Below, in pieces: positions 1-9,919 of a stretch of DNA of 64,000 nucleotides (positions within the stretch are counted from its first letter, which is position 1; each line of letters opens with the position of its first letter). The notes beneath the pieces were generated by a model. That model ran no database searches. It had not been told where the DNA came from and saw only the letters and a list, made by a program, of their open reading frames with translations. A program made the translations under genes and the position numbers. The DNA is from Cliona cf. orientalis (lineage: Eukaryota; Porifera; Demospongiae; Clionaida; Clionaidae): assembly GCA_963930775.1 (NCBI GenBank), contig OZ005698.1, positions 6,640,501-6,704,500 of the forward strand, read 5' to 3'.

Positions 1-1
1 A

Positions 2-1588
2 ATGATTGACAAAATTGAACAGAAACACTATGTTGAGTTTCTAGTTTATGATAGTAGCACACAGCAGTCAGTGGACGTATCCATTTTTTCAAAGTTTGTA
101 TCAGCTCAGCTGAAGAGCCACACACAGGCACCAGCCAAAATCGCGGCAGTGTCAAAATTTCTCACCACGTCCACCAATTCCGAATCTACTGGTATCTGGG
201 AGTGGCAGAATGATGATGGTAGCTTCAAGGCTTATGATGCCGAGCAGTGCAAAGTGTTTGACCTCAAGTTTCAGAGTGACCCCACCTGTACATTTTCTTG
301 CCTGATATCAACAGAGCAGGGTGTAGCTGGATACTCCATCAACTTCAAGACTATGACACAGACAAACGTATCGACAAGAAAGAGTCGTCAAATTCGGCGT
401 CAGGAAGTGGGCAGTAGTTCAGCTGAATGGCTCTTCACAGATGATGAAAGGAAGCTTGTTCCCTATACAAAGCACCAGTCGAGTGAGATAGAGAAAGCAT
501 GGGCATCTGGAAGTAAAAGCTTATCAATGGTCATCAATTGCCATAGCTATAAGCTAGATCTGATAAAAATGAAGCAGAAGAATGTCTCAACACTTAAGAA
601 ACGTAAAATAATGCGAAAATCAAGTTCAGGTCACCACATCAACTTTCGGGTGCACGGCTGGAAGAAGAATCTCAAACAAGCAGTGATTGACCTACAAAGT
701 GAGCTGGATAAGAATGTGGTGAAAAGTTCGATCGACTTACCTCCAGATAGTGAGGATGCATTTCACTCATCCCTGTGTGAACTTGCAAATTCTCACCTTG
801 TAACAGCATCACTTTCTGGTGATACTATCCACATTGAAGGGGTGCATGGTTACATGGACAAGGTCCTCATCATAATTCAAGAGGAAAAGCTATCATTTGA
901 GAGGAAGCTCCTAGCTCAAAAGTCAGCTATAGCAGGATCTTCTACTTCCCGCAGTGTATCTTTACCAAAATTTTGGGAAATTCAACATGATAAGTTTGCT
1001 CTCAAGTCGGTATCGCATGGAAGTGAAGAATGGGCCGAAATCGAAAAATTGATTCGTGTATCTCTCCCATCTGCTAGAATACAGACACTTCAGCGTATCC
1101 AAAATCAATGGCTCTGGGAGAAGTACAGTTTCTCAAAGGAGAGGATGCATGAACAAAACAAAGGTGTCATCAACGAAAAGCGACTCTTTCACGGCACGAG
1201 CTCAACACCTCCAGAAAAGATTTTTAGATCTTCACAAGGTTTTGATTTCCGATATTGCACAACAGGCATGTGGGGTACTGGGACGTACTTTGCTGTCAAT
1301 GCAAAGTATTCTGATAACTATGCTTACAGTTCCGCTGCTGGTTCAAAGCAACTAATTCTTGCCAAAGTACTGACGGGAGAGACCTATAGTTCTCCTCCTG
1401 ATTTGAGCCTCAAGAAGCCTCCTATCAAGAAACATACTCAAAGTTCGGGCACCTTTGTTGATGAGCTTTATGACAGCGTGAGTGGACGTGCGAATGGGTC
1501 GGATATTTTCATCATCTACGACCACGAGAAGGCATACCCAGATTACCTGATTACATACACCACTTCTATGGGATATAATATATTCTAA
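2..1588 (+). CDS. RRM/WWE-type PARP, copy 1 (3' part; continues upstream of window)
   Basis: This is the C-terminal 528 residues of a mono-ADP-ribosyltransferase closely similar to the complete copy at 9920-12904. The first Met aligns with an internal Leu of that copy, so the frame enters from outside the window. In order it shows two WWE domains (first with WEWQNDDGSF, second with AEWLFTDDERK), a KH-like segment and a PARP catalytic domain. The catalytic domain has LFHGTSS (His), GTYFAV (Tyr) and YPDYLITY (Leu where PARP1 has Glu). WWE domains of this family bind ADP-ribose units. The H-Y-L triad predicts mono-ADP-ribosylation, as in the PARP10/14 group. The stop follows the last catalytic strand directly, which is the usual family end and differs from the altered tail of copy 2. 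No intron is visible. The protein is probably nuclear or cytoplasmic. Family assignment is secure; substrate is unknown. Confidence 0.88.
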   Translation: MIDKIEQKHYVEFLVYDSSTQQSVDVSIFSKFVSAQLKSHTQAPAKIAAVSKFLTTSTNSESTGIWEWQNDDGSFKAYDAEQCKVFDLKFQSDPTCTFSCLISTEQGVAGYSINFKTMTQTNVSTRKSRQIRRQEVGSSSAEWLFTDDERKLVPYTKHQSSEIEKAWASGSKSLSMVINCHSYKLDLIKMKQKNVSTLKKRKIMRKSSSGHHINFRVHGWKKNLKQAVIDLQSELDKNVVKSSIDLPPDSEDAFHSSLCELANSHLVTASLSGDTIHIEGVHGYMDKVLIIIQEEKLSFERKLLAQKSAIAGSSTSRSVSLPKFWEIQHDKFALKSVSHGSEEWAEIEKLIRVSLPSARIQTLQRIQNQWLWEKYSFSKERMHEQNKGVINEKRLFHGTSSTPPEKIFRSSQGFDFRYCTTGMWGTGTYFAVNAKYSDNYAYSSAAGSKQLILAKVLTGETYSSPPDLSLKKPPIKKHTQSSGTFVDELYDSVSGRANGSDIFIIYDHEKAYPDYLITYTTSMGYNIF

Positions 1589-2303
1589 CTGTCATGTGTA
1601 TAGTTATAGCTATAGCAGCAGCAATGACAACAATAACAAAAAAAAACTTTAGTTGCTTGCAGGCGAGTTCTTGATAACTATGAGCTATGATTATCATATT
1701 AATTTATTATTACCTGGCGACTATAATAAGTGTGTTGATTTTAGCAGCCAGAATACTATTCATGTATGCATGCATGGTACCGATGTATTGTTTGTCATAC
1801 ATGATTATCATTACTAGCTATTGTATAGGCTCTCGGGAATTCTTGTCCACTTTCAGAATAAATATCAATATTATTATAATAATTAAGTCTCAATCAATGG
1901 GATGTTCTCAGTCCTCAGGGTCAAGTCTCAATAGACATTATAATTCACATCAGTCCTCGGGGTGACTGTGACAATCTAAGTTCAAGTAGCTAGATCTCAA
2001 GCCTTGACCCTGAGGACTGAGAACATCCATAATTTCAGGGCCATGTACCGTATATCAGAATCCTCATGAGCATGTACAGTGTAAGAAAACAGTTGCCAAC
2101 AATTAAATTCGGCAAAACAAAACTGATGAGCACTCAACTTCCAAGTCAGTATTAATGGAACTATAGTGCTGAAACTAATGTTCTAATAATATACAGCAGT
2201 AATCATATTGTAAAAGTACACTATAAGTCTTTTAAATCTAACGATAGGCCTATTCATATCAAAGCAATCACACAATGTCATTGTTCTGCAGTCCGACTCA
2301 GTG
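1589..2303. repeat. Segmental duplication, copy 1 (non-coding part)
   Basis: From about 1650 this non-coding stretch matches 13545-14160 closely, in the same order between the PARP gene and the DM9 gene. With both genes it forms one duplicated block. Copy 2 carries roughly 650 extra bases just after its PARP stop. Within the block, 1897-1925 and 2004-2030 are inverted copies of one another (ATGTTCTCAGTCCTCAGGGT and its complement). No gene is seen here; short AT-rich open frames look random. Confidence 0.75.
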
Positions 2304-2648
2304 TTAATTCACTTTGCTGATCTCTTTCCCTCCAACACAGACATATAAGCACTGATGGCTTTGGTGAACCTTTCCAGGAAGAGTATCGCCTCGGTGGCTA
2401 TGTCGGCCAATGTAGTAGACTTCTCCACTCGAATCACGACCACCTGGCACAGCTCCGTTGGGAACGTTTCCGTTCTTCCTGTGAATCCACTCAAGCTTTA
2501 CTTGATTCCTCTGGTTAACCAGTGCTTCGTAGTCCTGATGCTTATGCTCGCCGCCCCCAAATGGCACGTAGATGCAGCGGTGACCAGGAGTTAGGGATGT
2601 TGAGGATGTGGTTGTTGCCAAGGAAACGGCCCACCAAACCTCCAAGGC
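2304..2648 (-). pseudogene. DM9 (DUF3421) lectin gene, copy 1, 5'-truncated
   Basis: The last 90 or so residues match the complete DM9 protein at 14166-14618 almost exactly, including VPFGGGEHKHQDYEALV, GGRDSSGEVYYIGRH and CLYVCVGGKEIS. Homology stops abruptly near 2590, so the first DM9 repeat is replaced by unrelated sequence. The frame has no ATG and opens only with TTG. The 3' end also differs: the frame stops right after KEISK instead of continuing into the final residues of copy 2. A splice acceptor (TTATAGCAG) just upstream could join it to an unseen exon, so it may be a remodelled gene, but truncation after duplication is simpler. DM9 proteins are mannose-binding recognition lectins in molluscs; the function here is unproven. 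Confidence 0.65.
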
Positions 2649-2707
2649 CTCTGCTATAACTATAAAGAATATTTCAGAATAACAATTATAGCCGTAACAA
2701 AATTAAA

Positions 2708-2769
2708 GTGAAATATGGGACCTCCAATATTACATTTTATTAATAATTGGAGGTCCCATAATATTTCAC
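2708..2769. repeat. Perfect-looking hairpin, about 24-bp arms
   Basis: GTGAAATATGGGACCTCCAA and its complement face each other around a short AT-rich loop. It resembles the tip-to-tip remnant of a small inverted-repeat element. No gene lies here; 2770-3036 holds nothing recognisable. Confidence 0.8.
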
Positions 2770-3036
2770 ATGTAGACCACCTGGGGGTATTATAAGTAAA
2801 ACAACGTTAGGCAAACAATGATTCCCAAATCCAATAAAGTCTCTACACATTCTAACAGGTCTGAAAGCCTGAGGCGATAGCATCCCAAGCTAAGCACCCA
2901 CTGGCCAGTCTAAAAAGTTTAGAGTGGCTACAGTAACTGTAACCATGTATAACATCACTCTCCATCTAGTAGAAGAAAATAGCCTTATATCCACCAGGCA
3001 GGACTACATAAGCTACAGTGTACACACTGACAGTAC

Positions 3037-3256
3037 TACCGTATAGCCAGAAATATTGGCAGGAATTAAATTTGGCGGTTGAGCCCAAAATCGCTATTGC
3101 AAGAATATTGGTGGATTTAAATTTGGCAATTCGGTACAGGATCACCATATGTATATATGTGAGTAGGAAATTTGGCGGATTTTAATTTGGCGGTTGTAAT
3201 ATAGACTGCCAAACTGCCGAATTTAATTCCCCGACAAACTTTCTGACTATACGGTA
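3037..3256. mobile_element. TA-flanked MITE, family M1, copy 1
   Basis: The element runs from CCGTATAGCC to CTATACGG with TA on each side and is filled with repeats of ATTTGGCGG/CCGCCAAAT. The same about 218-bp unit occurs at 45440-45657 (inverted) and 48819-49034. It has no coding capacity. TA flanks and short termini fit a Tc1/mariner-like non-autonomous element; the superfamily is an inference. Confidence 0.85.
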
Positions 3257-4108
3257 TTAACTTTATTACTATGTTCCTGCCTCAAGTTCCTCACTTTTTT
3301 CAAAGTAGAGACTAGACGTAGAAATGGGACAAGTGTACGTGTCTTTTATTTCTTTCTAGTGTTACTCTTTGAACCAATTTTCTGAATTAATACCAATCCT
3401 CTGTATTCAACAACACAAGAAATTAGTAGATTTGCACATAATACTGCTAACACGTAAAGCTTCAAATTTGTGAAACCAAGGACAACTCTCTTGAAAACAA
3501 AAATAACCAAGACACAAGTGGTTGGATGACCGACAAAAGATCTAGGGCAGAGTCCAAACCAATCATAATTACATACTATGTTCTACAACCTCTTGTATAC
3601 CCCTCGCTCCTTTATTTCAAGTGAAGTGAGATTTCTACTCTAGGCCGTATGGTTTTGTTGGATTTGCTCAAAAATTCATATCGGCTAGCTTTAGGTCTCA
3701 CACAGGTGTTTAATAAATAATTTTGTTGTACATATGAATAGCAAAGTTTGTGCATTGATTGGCCATTCGCACTGTGGCATTGTATGCTCAACGACAATAA
3801 CAAATCAAGTTAAGTTCAGGGGTCACTGAGCAATTCGGACTGCTGCACTATGTGTATTGCTAATTGATACGCTGATTTCAGTTTGCAAACACTCAGCAGC
3901 AAAACTCAGCCATAGAGTCATGCTGCTAGGGTTACTACTCTAGCTAGCACACAGAAGAAACCACACATTGTCATACTGATGATTTAATATTGATCTGATA
4001 TCTTTATAGAAATTATTTATACCTAATCACCCAAATTATTGCGACTTAAAAATCTGTAGACATACATAAGCACATACCACTACTAGATCTGCTAGCTAGC
4101 ATACTCAC
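3257..4108. other. Intergenic or VKOR intron 1 sequence
   Basis: If the VKOR gene is still spliced, this is its first intron on the minus strand. Exons for the rest of VKOR (the second membrane helix and the CxxC active site) were looked for and not recognised. An open minus-strand frame at about 3346-3548 is hydrophobic with a basic tail but lacks the CxxC motif and was not accepted. Confidence 0.4.
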
Positions 4109-4135
4109 TCTGAAGTCAGCACATGGGTGCAGGCG
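4109..4135 (-). pseudogene. VKOR exon 1, 3' fragment (downstream of the insertion)
   Basis: Read on the minus strand, bases 4135-4126 repeat CGCCTGCACC, the end of the 5' fragment at 8490-8633. They continue as CAT GTG CTG ACT TCA GA and then a strong splice donor GTGAGT. Without the inserted element and one copy of the 10-bp repeat, the exon reads ...ETIACTHVLTS and ends in phase 2. Exon 1 of human VKORC1 also ends in phase 2, just after the matching motif. This continuity shows that the exon was intact before the insertion. Confidence 0.75.
4126..4135. repeat. 10-bp target-site duplication, left copy
   Basis: GGTGCAGGCG lies immediately outside the left terminal inverted repeat and is identical to 8490-8499 outside the right one. 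A 10-bp duplication fits the 9-11 bp typical of Mutator-like elements. Confidence 0.85.
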
Positions 4136-4176
4136 TAGTCTCGTGACCCAGCCCCCTAAACGCACGCGAAATAGGG

Positions 4177-4658
4177 TCTGGTAACATTGTGTATAACGAG
4201 TTGTCCAAAGCTCAAGAATGTGGCGCGACCAATCAGATCGCTCCATTTGCAATCAAATCGCTATAATTATATATTCGCGTATTATAAACATATGCGTCTT
4301 TTTTCACTTGAGCTCGTGCCCGACCAGCACCGAAGATCTACTGATCTACTCGAGAAGTGTGTGCGGCAAAGACGACAAAACGATCCGAAGGACTGATGGC
4401 AAGCAAAAATAGAACAGTTCTGTACGCAAAAAGCTGACTAGTTTCAAATTCAAACGAGAGACCGCTCGAACTCTGAAGATTTACTTCGAAAAGGTGAGTG
4501 ATAGAGGCAACGAAACTATCGTAGAAACGATAGCGATCGTAAAACAGGTCGTTTTGGCCAGCAAAAAGTAGACTAGTTTTCGAATTTAAAACGCGAAACC
4601 GCAAGTACGCAATTATTGCATTCCGCTGCGACAACTCGTTGTACACAATGTTACCAGA
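4177..4658. mobile_element. Nested inverted-repeat element inside the 4.35-kb transposon
   Basis: TGGTAACATTGTGTATAACG at the left is matched by the complement of CGTTGTACACAATGTTACCA at the right, giving arms near 30 bp. Inside, two degenerate direct repeats of about 45 bp start with GCAAAAAGCTGACTAG (about 4427) and GCAAAAAGTAGACTAG (about 4561). No gene is seen. Confidence 0.7.
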
Positions 4659-5184
4659 CGGGATCGACTAAGTTCACCCTGTTTGAAACGGTTACGTCAT
4701 TGGTCCCACCCACTTTACGCGGCGCAGCGCATCGTTGGCCGCCGCTAGTACTTGCACTCTGAACCGTCCATAACACCAAAAATTAATATTTTCCCATCAA
4801 CAAAGAAGTCAGATCAGAGCTAGAGAAGGTTGTGTCTGTCTGTTTGTGCCATGATATAGTGCATGATTTGCGACCTGCAATTCCCTTTTATGTATTGCTG
4901 TAAGACTAACTGTATGGCAATTATTTATACAAGTTTGACACTATGCAATAACATACAAAGTTACGATGACACAACTGTGTGACCCATGCTTTCCACTGAG
5001 GCATACACTATACAGTGACTGATTTGATTACTCTGTGGTAGCAATATTAACCACTCCTCACTGCATGATCAGTATGTGCTTATACATTCAACATTACTCT
5101 TGTCTCCATGCAGCTAGCTATATTTATAATATCTCTTCTGGAAACCCTTACAAATTGAAAATTTCCTTACTGTAGCTACCAACC

Positions 5185-5930
5185 AAACAGGCGCAGTGCA
5201 TGCAACATACCTCTCCACGTATCCATCCCCTATCTCTGGAAAATCCTTACAAATGGAAAATTTTCTTACAATATAGTGCATGCAACATACCTCTCCACGA
5301 ATCCATCCCCTGTCTCTCTGGAAAATCCTTACAAATGGAAAATTTCCTTACTAGCAACATAGTGCATGCAACATACCTCTCCACGTATCCATCCCCTGTC
5401 TCTCTGGAAAATCCTTACAAACGGAAAATTTCCTCACAACATAGTGCATGCATCATACATCTCCACATGTCCCTCCCCTGTCTCTCTGGAAAATCCTTAC
5501 AAACGGAAAATTTCCTCACAACATAGTGCATGCAACATACCTCTCCACGTGTCCATCCCCTGTCTCTCTGGAAAATCCTTACAAATGGAAAATTTCCTCA
5601 CAACATAGTGCATGCATCATACCTCTCCACGTGTCCATCCCCTGTCTCTCTGGAAAATCCTTACAAATGGAAAATTTCCTCACAACATAGTGCATGCATC
5701 ATACCTCTCCACGTATTCCTCCCCTGTCTCTCTGGAAAATCCTTACAAATAGAAAATTTCCTTACAATATAGTGCATGCAACATACCTCTCCACGTATCC
5801 ATCCCCTGTCTCTCTGGAAAATCCTTACAAATGGAAAATTTCCTTACAACCAAATTAATAATCCCTCCCCTGTCTCTTTGGAAAATACTTAGCTACAAAT
5901 GGAAAATTTCCTTACAACCAAACACTGGAT
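5185..5930. repeat. Minisatellite, about 82-bp unit, eight units plus degenerate ends
   Basis: Successive units carry GTGCATGCAACATACCTCTC, CATCCCCTGTCTCTCTGGAA and CTTACAAATGGAAAATTTCC, spaced 82 bp apart (for example unit starts near 5362, 5444, 5526, 5608, 5690 and 5772). The last two units are shortened. The period is not a multiple of three, so the overlapping 80-residue open frames over it are artefacts. There are no spacers, so it is not a CRISPR array. Confidence 0.92.
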
Positions 5931-6284
5931 AAAATAAATAGCTAGGATGGCATTGGCACATATTAATTAGAGCGTGAAAATTAGGACTCCGGCACAGGTG
6001 GCGTATTGATTAGAGAAGCGCCTTAATTAGAACACTAAGTTCTGTAATGACACAATTTGAAACTCCAAATACTTGACATGAAAACCTAATCAGATAATGA
6101 ATTATTAAAAGCAGAGTTTGTGCCATCATTTACCTTAATCAAGGACAATTTTATTTACAGGTACTAAATTTAGCGAAATTAGCAAATTACAAAAGGATAT
6201 GGCTAAAATTTAATAAGTTCATCAAAGCTGATGCTGGAAGTAGCTAGCACTCAAAAATTTCTAGGAGAAAAAAAAGGAAGTCGC

Positions 6285-6372
6285 TCCAAGTGTAAAATGA
6301 GATTTGAACCCGTTAGCTACATACTGCTCCACACACAAGGGCTCCAACCACTAGACCACCGCTGTAGCTATA
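6285..6372 (-). repeat. tRNA-derived SINE head
   Basis: On the minus strand an A-box-like TGGTCTAGTGGTTGGA (6358-6343) is followed by a B-box-like GGTTCAAATCTC (6310-6299) at tRNA-like spacing. The acceptor stem does not pair convincingly, so this is a tRNA-derived SINE or decayed tRNA rather than a working tRNA gene. Confidence 0.6.
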
Positions 6373-8440
6373 TTGTCACTGATGGCAATCGTTATTATTT
6401 TACCCCTTTCATAGACAAACCCTAGAGACCAACCCTGCTAACAACAGGCAGCCCACCCATCCATACCATGCATACATGTAGGGTATGCAGGCGCTGATCC
6501 AGAAAATTTGCATGGAAGGTGGCTGATGGGGTGGCTACCCATAGTAAACAATACTGGTGCAAAGGGGGTGGCTGGCTAATAATGGTGGACATCTCCCATA
6601 CTATGTTGCATATAAAGAATTGGTGAAGGGGGGTGGCTAGCCACCCCATCCACCCCCCTGGATCAGCCCCTGGTATGGCTATATAAGAGTCACCCAACCT
6701 GATGCAGTGGATAAGTTACACCCACACGGGCTCGGATTCTCACATGAACAGCATCAGCTTGGGTCAGTTGTTATTGAATGAAAACACCACGCGATTATTC
6801 TGGAATTTTGTGATTTTCAATGTCATGTAGCTTTCTCTGAAACCGCTCGATGGAAAAACATCATTCCAGTCTCGTTTTGTAGAGCAGCACAAGAGCTATT
6901 GAATGGTGTTTGAATAATGGGAATCCATCCAAGGGAACTAAATTGTGCCACTTTTTGCACGAGGCACTTCTTGTGAGTGCTTGCGAGTAGCATGCACAAA
7001 AGTGCTTACCATGGAGCTCATAAATGTCTCCGAGATATTGGACTTCAACAAGCGGAAACATATCAAGAAGTTGGTGATCATTTGCTCAAGCTCACACTTT
7101 TTCACACAAATGACACATTCAGTCAATGTATTATCTCTATGGAAATAGATTTGTTCTTTGCCATTTTCTGCTTCCAGGTGCACCATATAAAAAAAAATAG
7201 GCCAGCATCACTTTCTTTGCATCACTAGCTATGCACCAATACCAAGCATACAAGTAGGAGGAGCTTTGTCTCTCTGCCGATTTTGCGCAAAAATTTAATA
7301 TTAGCATATATGGAAAAATCGGGAGTGTCCCGCTTTTCCGCGTTAATATCTCGAGTACAGAGGCTTGCAAGAAAAAAAATAGGGCACCATCAGGAACCTG
7401 AAAGAACGGATATTCACAGGGAACAGGAGCGGTGATCTCATCTATTATGGCCTTTCTGCCGATTCGTTCAGAACCTGGGACATTCGGAAATCTTCCTTCG
7501 TAGTGGAGGATACGTAGAACGGAGGCGTCAATCACAGCCAGTCACGCCTACTCACACCATCTTTATTGTGTTAGCACACTAGTAAGCATGATCACTGGTA
7601 GTACAAAACTTTTTGATATGGAAGAAGAGTTACTCTGTCTTATTTGGAGTCCAAAGAATGACCTGAAAAAACGGCAAAAAATTGGAATGTGGCACCAGAT
7701 ACGCTTCCTGGATCTGCGTGTTTAGGACAATTGGGGTGAACTTACCCATAGCTACATAATTACAAAAAAATCACAAATAATAGTGTTATGTGAAAATTAT
7801 AGTTGGAGGAAAGACTTTTTGCATAGCTAATTAGAAAAGAAAATTTTTAACTTTGAGCACATGCATGCCAGGCTACCTAGTAGCTAATTTAGTCAGTCTA
7901 TAGATTTATAATTAGAAATCTACTATCTGAGATATCTAATTCTTTATCACTGAAAGCTGTCTGATAGCTAGGTGTCAAAACTTGAGACTATAATCCGCTA
8001 AAATTATTAAAAGTGAAATATTCACAGGCTCCAACTTTTCCTGAACAATTCCAGTGACATAGATCACACCCACTAGACCCGCCTAACATTAAATTAAAAA
8101 TTCCACCCATACCATACCCAATATCATCAAATTTTGATGATTATCAATGCCCGGCTAAAATAAATTTCTAAAGCATAAATTTGCAAGCGGAGTAGACCTC
8201 TTATAGTGTTGTTAGCTACTGCAAAACCAAAGTTTGTAAAACACTACCACAAGCTGCTTGTTTACCACCAATAGTTGATTAGTTGTAGTACTATACCAGT
8301 GTTTATGCTAGTGTCTGGACCTCATCCAGGGCCAACAATACAACTGTAGTATATAGAGCCTTCCGGGAACTAGAACAATTGCTAAATATCCGGGACTGTC
8401 CCGGTATCTATTGGAGCCTATGGAAATTTGCTAAAAATTT
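6373..8440. other. Interior of the 4.35-kb element without a recognised gene
   Basis: This stretch holds a GC-rich inverted repeat (GGCGCTGATCCAG near 6488 and its near-complement near 6672) and AT-rich sequence. Overlapping frames of 60-132 codons between 6860 and 7535 occur on both strands with no recognisable domain. I cannot tell decayed transposase from chance. Confidence 0.5.
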
Positions 8441-8489
8441 AATTTAAGACCCCTTTTCGCGTGCGTTTAGGGGGCGGGTCACGAGACTA

Positions 8490-8499
8490 GGTGCAGGCG
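8490..8499. repeat. 10-bp target-site duplication, right copy
   Basis: GGTGCAGGCG here is identical to 4126-4135 and borders the right terminal repeat. It also encodes the last codons of the 5' VKOR fragment. Confidence 0.85.
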
Positions 8500-8633
8500 A
8501 TGGTCTCGTCCAGATCACAGTGGGCCTTGTAGCTGCTGTCTGCCTCCTTCGATCGCTCGATGTAGACAGCGTAGGACGATAGCAGAGTGCCGCAAACACA
8601 CAGCACGAACAGCATAGGAGTCTCGCACCCCAT
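8490..8633 (-). pseudogene. VKORC1: Vitamin K epoxide reductase (VKOR) exon 1, 5' fragment
   Basis: Minus-strand ATG at 8633 opens 48 codons that match the N-terminus of VKOR: a first membrane helix (MLFVLCVCGTLLSSYAVYI), then a luminal stretch SYKAHCDLDETIACT. It has the paired cysteines with seven residues between them, as in human Cys43 and Cys51. VKOR is an ER membrane enzyme that recycles vitamin K epoxide for gamma-carboxylation. After TGC ACC the sequence enters the transposon and meets TAG at once, so the present reading is truncated. The exon resumes at 4125. Whether the element is spliced out, or the allele is dead, or only the assembled haplotype carries it, cannot be told. Later VKOR exons are not recognised in the window. 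Confidence 0.8.
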
Positions 8634-9919
8634 CTCTCCAGATTGACACAATTATTAATTCACCACGCGTTCAAAATTAGAACCCGCTTCGGTAATGGTC
8701 GACGTATGCATACGTAGCCTAACTTGATTGGATGGATATGGCTCGGAGGCGGGGTGGTGGGATCGCTATGGTTATGGGGTTTCCCATAGCGTCCGCTGCA
8801 ATGACTCAGTAGATCAAAGGGTGATTCATCATTCATGGGTCATTAACTTTTGAGGGTCTGTATAAACCGACGTAGTTTCAACGGTGATATTATCCACTAC
8901 TTTGATATCAATATGTCCAGGTAACTTAGAATTTATGTAGCTAGGTGAGCATGATGATGATACCATCATTGGTTTGCTATATTTATTAAGGAGAGAGCAA
9001 CCAATGGTTGGGAAGTGCGGATAATATTATTGTAGGAGCTTGCATGTACCTGTACTGTCCTCAGAAGAAGGGGTTTGATTATTTTAGAAAGATCATAACA
9101 ATATGAGCTCATTCTGCGGTACATGGTATTGATAATAGTATTTATTTAATAAGACACAGTGATAATAACTGAGATGATATTGTGTAGCTAAAGTAGTACA
9201 TACATGTACATTTTGTATGGAATATTAAATATTATTGTGGTTATGCCACCATCATGGGCCATAGATGATATGTTGTACCATGAACATAATATAAGCCGCC
9301 CGAAGGAGGGAGCGTCCGACTGAGTATCAGATGTGTTAGACAATGTTCACTAGCATAATTTGTTTTACCTTTTATGGAGTGGGCAGCTGCAGGGTATTTC
9401 CATTGGCTAAGCGCCATAGTGATAGCAGCACCCATATCTACCCTAGTCAATAACCACACTACAGATTAAGTCAATTAGTTAGTACAGTGTGGCTTGTACA
9501 ACGCTATGCACTGCACGTTCCAAATAAGGAGGTGTAGTCTTATAATAAGTACTTCACCTAACACATGCTATAGCCAACCCTACGGTAGTCGGACGCTCCT
9601 TTGCCACCCTTCAGGCGGCTCATATACTCCTACTTGGACGTAGACTAGTATAGGGTATAGTTTTAAAAGACCCTGTATAATAGTGTGTGTGCCATAGAGT
9701 GTGACCACTGAAGAGTAGCTATATGCCAGTAGACTTTGTCATTTTGAAGTAGGTGACTCTCGGTGCTACCAGTCCACTACAGATCTAGAATTTCAAATCT
9801 GACTCCAGCTTAAGTATCAGATATTCATGCTACTTGCATATTCAACCTTTGTAATAATCGAATCTCCCATGCTTGTAATCCAGTTTTATCACATTTTTTA
9901 TGTACAACATCACTGATAC
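8634..9919. other. Intergenic region between VKOR and PARP copy 2
   Basis: The first 200 bases upstream of the VKOR ATG are moderately GC-rich and would hold its promoter. The rest is AT-rich and holds one inverted-repeat element (9293-9620). No further gene is seen. Confidence 0.5.
9293..9620. mobile_element. MITE-like inverted-repeat element
   Basis: AGCCGCCCGAAGGAGGGAGC continuing to GCGTCCGAC at the left pairs with GTCGGACGCTCC continuing to CACCCTTCAGGCGGCT at the right, about 30-bp imperfect arms around 270 bases. There is no coding content. Confidence 0.72.

Larger units (their letters stand above)
4136..8489. mobile_element. 4.35-kb inverted-repeat DNA transposon inserted in VKOR exon 1
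   Basis: The left end TAGTCTCGTGACCCAGCCCC and the right end (complement TAGTCTCGTGACCCGCCCCC) continue as matched inverted repeats of about 43 bp, both passing through CTAAACGCACGCGAAA. An exact 10-bp duplication borders the element. The interior has no recognisable transposase, so it is probably non-autonomous or has captured other sequence. It contains a nested inverted-repeat element (4177-4658), an 82-bp minisatellite, a tRNA-like SINE head and a GC-rich inverted repeat (6488-6672). The longest internal frame, minus strand 7137-7535 (132 codons), resembles nothing known to me. Mutator-like affiliation rests on the 10-bp duplication only. Confidence 0.82.

Noticed and set aside
3346-3548. 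Hydrophobic minus-strand frame ending in a basic tail, considered as the last VKOR exon
   Set aside because: It lacks the conserved CxxC redox motif and has no clear acceptor; resemblance is only in composition.
5200-5772. Overlapping open frames of 80-108 codons repeating HTSPRIHPLSL and LENPYKWKI
   Set aside because: They are frame-shifted readings of an 82-bp minisatellite, not a repeat protein. There are no spacers, so it is not a CRISPR array either.
7137-7535. 132-codon minus-strand frame inside the 4.35-kb element
   Set aside because: No domain, no splice support and overlapping frames on both strands. I cannot tell it from chance.
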